DNA from: Drosophila persimilis
Taxonomy: Eukaryota > Arthropoda > Insecta > Diptera > Drosophilidae
NCBI RefSeq assembly: GCF_003286085.1
Contig: NW_020825288.1
Location: forward strand, 9,982,001-10,046,000
DNA: 64,000 bases
Direction of reading: 5' to 3'
Part shown: positions 61,641 through 64,000 of the stretch, piece after piece
Position numbering within the stretch: the first letter of the stretch is position 1
Layout: each line of letters begins with the position of its first letter
Notes under the pieces: generated by a model
What the model was told of the DNA's origin: nothing
The model's input: only the letters and a program-made list of their open reading frames with translations
The model's database searches: none
Position numbers and translations under genes: made by a program

Positions 61641-62388
61641 CGTGGCAGAAAGAAAACTTACACGCCGGAAAGCACCAGGAGCTAGGACATGGCCCGGAAA
61701 GGCAACCAACCTAAATTGTAAACATAAAACTATGCTGCGAAATTGATTTGATTAAACGAAACGCGCCTGGCCCAGCATGCGAAATGAGCTGGAAGTGAGA
61801 AAATGGAAGCATGGTCACTAAATCTATTCGAATTCAAGGTTCTCTTCGCTCTCAGGCTGAAGTTAAGGTCGCTCAGCGGGAAAGAGTCCTAGCTGCATAA
61901 TAAATTGCATGATTGCATGATTGAAATTCATGACCAAAACACTTGACAAAATAGGAGGTCTACTTTAATAAGCATTGCCATTTGTATTGATTGATCTTAG
62001 TATAACAATCTCATATTAAGCAATTATTTAATTAATGTACATAAGTAATTGGTTAATGTCCCTCGAGGTTCTGGAGGAGTCATCAAACGAATTTTTCATT
62101 GAATTTGAAGACCTGTTTTTTGTTCCTTCTGAAATTTGTTTAAAACAGTACACCACTTTGTTTCCCATTCGTGCGTTGTGCGATTAGCGAAACTCTAAAT
62201 AGGATATTTGTCGAGTTTTTACAGCAAAGTCACAAACTGGAATGCTATTCAAACCCTATAAAGTCCAATGTCCACCAATCTCTCAGTCCGTCTGTCCGAA
62301 TATCTGTCGGTTTCTATGTCCTCTTTCATTTAACTGTCTGGCTGGAAGCTGAACACGTTGAAATTTAATATTTTGTCGATTTTTTCAG

Positions 62389-62806
62389 TTTTTATACCCG
62401 ATGCTCAAAAAGAGAATAAGGGTTATTTTAGCTTTGTGGTGACAGTGGATGTGTAAAACACTTAGAAGAAAGCATTTCCGACCCCATAGTGTATATACAT
62501 ATATTCTTGATCAGCATCAATAGCCGACTCGATCTGGGAGACTGGATCTTAGAGTCTATGAGTGCTCGGGATATAAAGACTTCTGTGATATCACACTGTT
62601 ACAAGCGTACTTCAATATTTCGCCACGTTCCCTTCCACCCCCACAAAGGACGAAAATCTGTGGCATCCACAATTTTGATGTTACGAGAAAACTCAAAACG
62701 CAGAATCTGGATCAGATCTGATTATTACAGCTAGAATGAACAAATCAATTTGCAGTGCTTACTCTTTCTCTCTCTCATAGTATTCTGACTGCAATCGAGT
62801 GTAGAT
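62389..62806 (+). repeat. SGM/ISY-type dispersed repeat, copy S5
   Basis: Opens tttttatacccgatgctcaa, then cgaccccatagtgtatatac, cttgatcagcatcaatagcc and cgccacgttcccttccaccc. It is the most complete 5' half in the window and lies about 0.45 kb downstream of the dsx male exon. Confidence 0.75.
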
Positions 62807-63248
62807 GTTCGTTAAAATTTAAATATCGTGAAATCGAAATTCGAATTTTTCCAAATTATAATTAAATTTTTTCCAAAGTATGTATAAGTTAAGAAATTAG
62901 TACATTTTTGTGGATACTTACTCATTTTTGAGCTCACATCTGAGCTCTTTAGGAACCATGAATAAATTAGATTGGAATACATTTGCACCCCCAAATCTTT
63001 TAGAAAAATCGAATCTTGTTACTAGTGTAATCAACTAAACTCAACAAATTGTATATTTACGCATTGTGGAAAAAGTTAACAAAGTATAAAAGCTATATAC
63101 CTACATACAGATGTATGTATGTACATACAGCGCCTGGCGGCACAAGCCCCTCAATTTCTGTAAATCAATCATTTAGATCTTGCAATCGCTTGAAAGCTTT
63201 CGGGCCGCGGGTAAACGAAAGAGTAAGCCATATCTAACAAGTACTTAC

Positions 63249-63756
63249 ACAAAGAGGACAGCTGCCGCTGCTGCTGCCGCCACAGCGGCGGCAACATTGC
63301 GATACTGCTACGTGGCAGCCGTGGAGCTGACCAGATGGTGGCCATGATGGTAGGCTCCGTTGCTGCTGCTGTGTGCTGGTGGCGGCGGAGGCGGCGTGGG
63401 GGGCGTGCCCGAGCGGGACCTTTGGCGGTGGGTGGGCGTAGAGGTGGTTGGCATCATGGTGACCATTGTTGGCGAGGCGGCCGAATGCACGGTGCCGTTG
63501 CTGCTCCCGGGCCGCGAGTGTTTCTGATGAGGATGGGCGGCTGCTCCGCTTGGGCTGGATGGAGACCGGCTCAGGGCCAGTGGCTCGGGCGTCGGCGGAC
63601 GAATCTGGGTGAGGGGCAGGTGGGTGAAGTGCGCTCCATAGCGGCTCTGTTCGATGCTCGGATAGGTCAGGTACATCGGTGCTCCGTTCACCAAAGCCAT
63701 CGGTGTGTAGTAGTTGTAATAGATTTGGGCTACAATACGATTTATTTCTACACGTG
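63249..63756 (-). CDS. dsx: doublesex, male-specific exon (partial gene)
   Basis: The exon starts after cacag at 63756 and reads ARVEINRIVAQIYYNYYTPM, then MYLTYPSIEQSRYG, LPLTQIRPPTPEPLALSRS and PGSSNGTVHSAASPTMV, ending SSTAAT with TAG at 63308-63310. This is the C-terminus of DSX-M. It closely follows the melanogaster protein as I remember it, with about 149 male-specific residues. The exon runs 59 nt past the stop to the donor GTAAGT at 63248. DSX is a DM-domain transcription factor; the male form is made by default, and TRA/TRA-2 in females select the upstream female exon. That exon with its 13-nt repeats, the DM domain and the common exons lie beyond the right edge. Confidence 0.96.
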
Positions 63757-64000
63757 CTGTGGATTGGATCAACAGAGATGCGAGATTAAAAATTGATTTC
63801 ACAGCGAAATACACCGTAAAACGGTCCAAATTACTTGACTCAGTACCCCGTAAAAGAGTGTACCCCCTCAAGCCACATATTGGTTTTATGGTGGTATGGT
63901 TTTATTGGTGATATTAGTCTATTCCTAACCATAGTAAATAATCTTTTGCCAAGCAGCTCCCGTTGACGGATTCCTACCTTAAAGCCTGATGGAACTTGCG
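63757..64000 (-). other. dsx: Intron upstream of the dsx male exon
   Basis: The acceptor is ttgatccaatccacag. The 3' splice-site tract contains purines and is weak in pyrimidines. I see no TCTTCAATCAACA-type TRA/TRA-2 repeats in this piece, so the female exon is probably outside the window. Confidence 0.6.

Larger units (their letters stand above)
56140..63248. other. 3' flank of lodestar and 3' intron/UTR zone of doublesex
   Basis: No protein gene recognised over 7 kb. Features seen: catatg microsatellites (56690-56720, 57030-57065, 58180-58200), alternating gtttcggtttcgg (58450-58480), a (CA)n run at 59810-59826, a CAA/CAG tract at 61596-61640, and SGM copy S5. A minus-strand AATAAA candidate lies at 58505-58510. 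By known dsx structure the terminal male exon 6 (3' UTR) should lie in this zone, but I cannot place its splice acceptor. Confidence 0.55.

Noticed and set aside
63335-63796. 153-codon plus-strand frame opposite the dsx male exon
   Set aside because: Gly/Arg/Trp-rich shadow of the Pro/Ser-rich dsx coding strand.

Overview
This is a Drosophila nuclear genomic window. The gene set fits only a higher dipteran: spliced genes with 50-60 nt introns, an intron-containing tRNA-Tyr, Ohler motif 1 (YGGTCACACTR) core promoters, lodestar, and the male-specific exon of doublesex. The dispersed repeats opening with tttttatacccg look like the SGM/ISY type known from the obscura group, so an obscura-group species and Muller element E are likely. 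Species is inference; Drosophila is secure.

Layout. From 1 to 28 kb the window is a transposon graveyard. It begins with two near-identical jockey-type non-LTR retrotransposons in direct head-to-tail order (1-4014 and 4015-9122), both with an open 1039-residue endonuclease/reverse-transcriptase ORF. These are followed by decayed relatives of the same lineage (9.1-11.0, 17.6-19.2, 21.4-24.8, 25.3-25.5 and 33.8-35.2 kb), a Ty1/copia pol remnant, three P-superfamily transposase remnants (one carrying a nested 312-bp MITE), a BEL/Pao gag remnant, LOA/R1-type fragments, and Helitron-like repeats ending in CTAG.

From 28.5 kb genes appear: an AHCY-like (IRBIT family) gene on the minus strand (seven coding exons reconstructed), a polyamine oxidase of the spermine-oxidase type (plus, five exons), tRNA-Tyr (minus, 21-nt intron), transketolase (plus, three exons), then two paralogous TTF2/lodestar-type SNF2 ATPases transcribed divergently from a shared 1.28-kb interval. 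The right end holds the male-specific coding exon of doublesex (minus strand), whose long 3' intron/UTR zone fills most of 57-63 kb.

The genes do not form a pathway. The polyamine oxidase, transketolase and AHCY-like genes are metabolic housekeeping genes, the lodestar pair are transcript-release/chromosome-segregation ATPases, and dsx is the sex-determination switch. Most interesting non-gene signals: a 596-bp inverted-repeat element and a 33-bp palindrome made only of its two termini, each flanked by a perfect 7-bp duplication; a promoter-proximal repeat shared by the transketolase and lodestar upstream regions; the tandem retrotransposon pair; and an open frame continuing past the dsx-male stop to the next splice donor. 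Exon boundaries were worked out by reading splice sites and phases; no alignment or database search was run.
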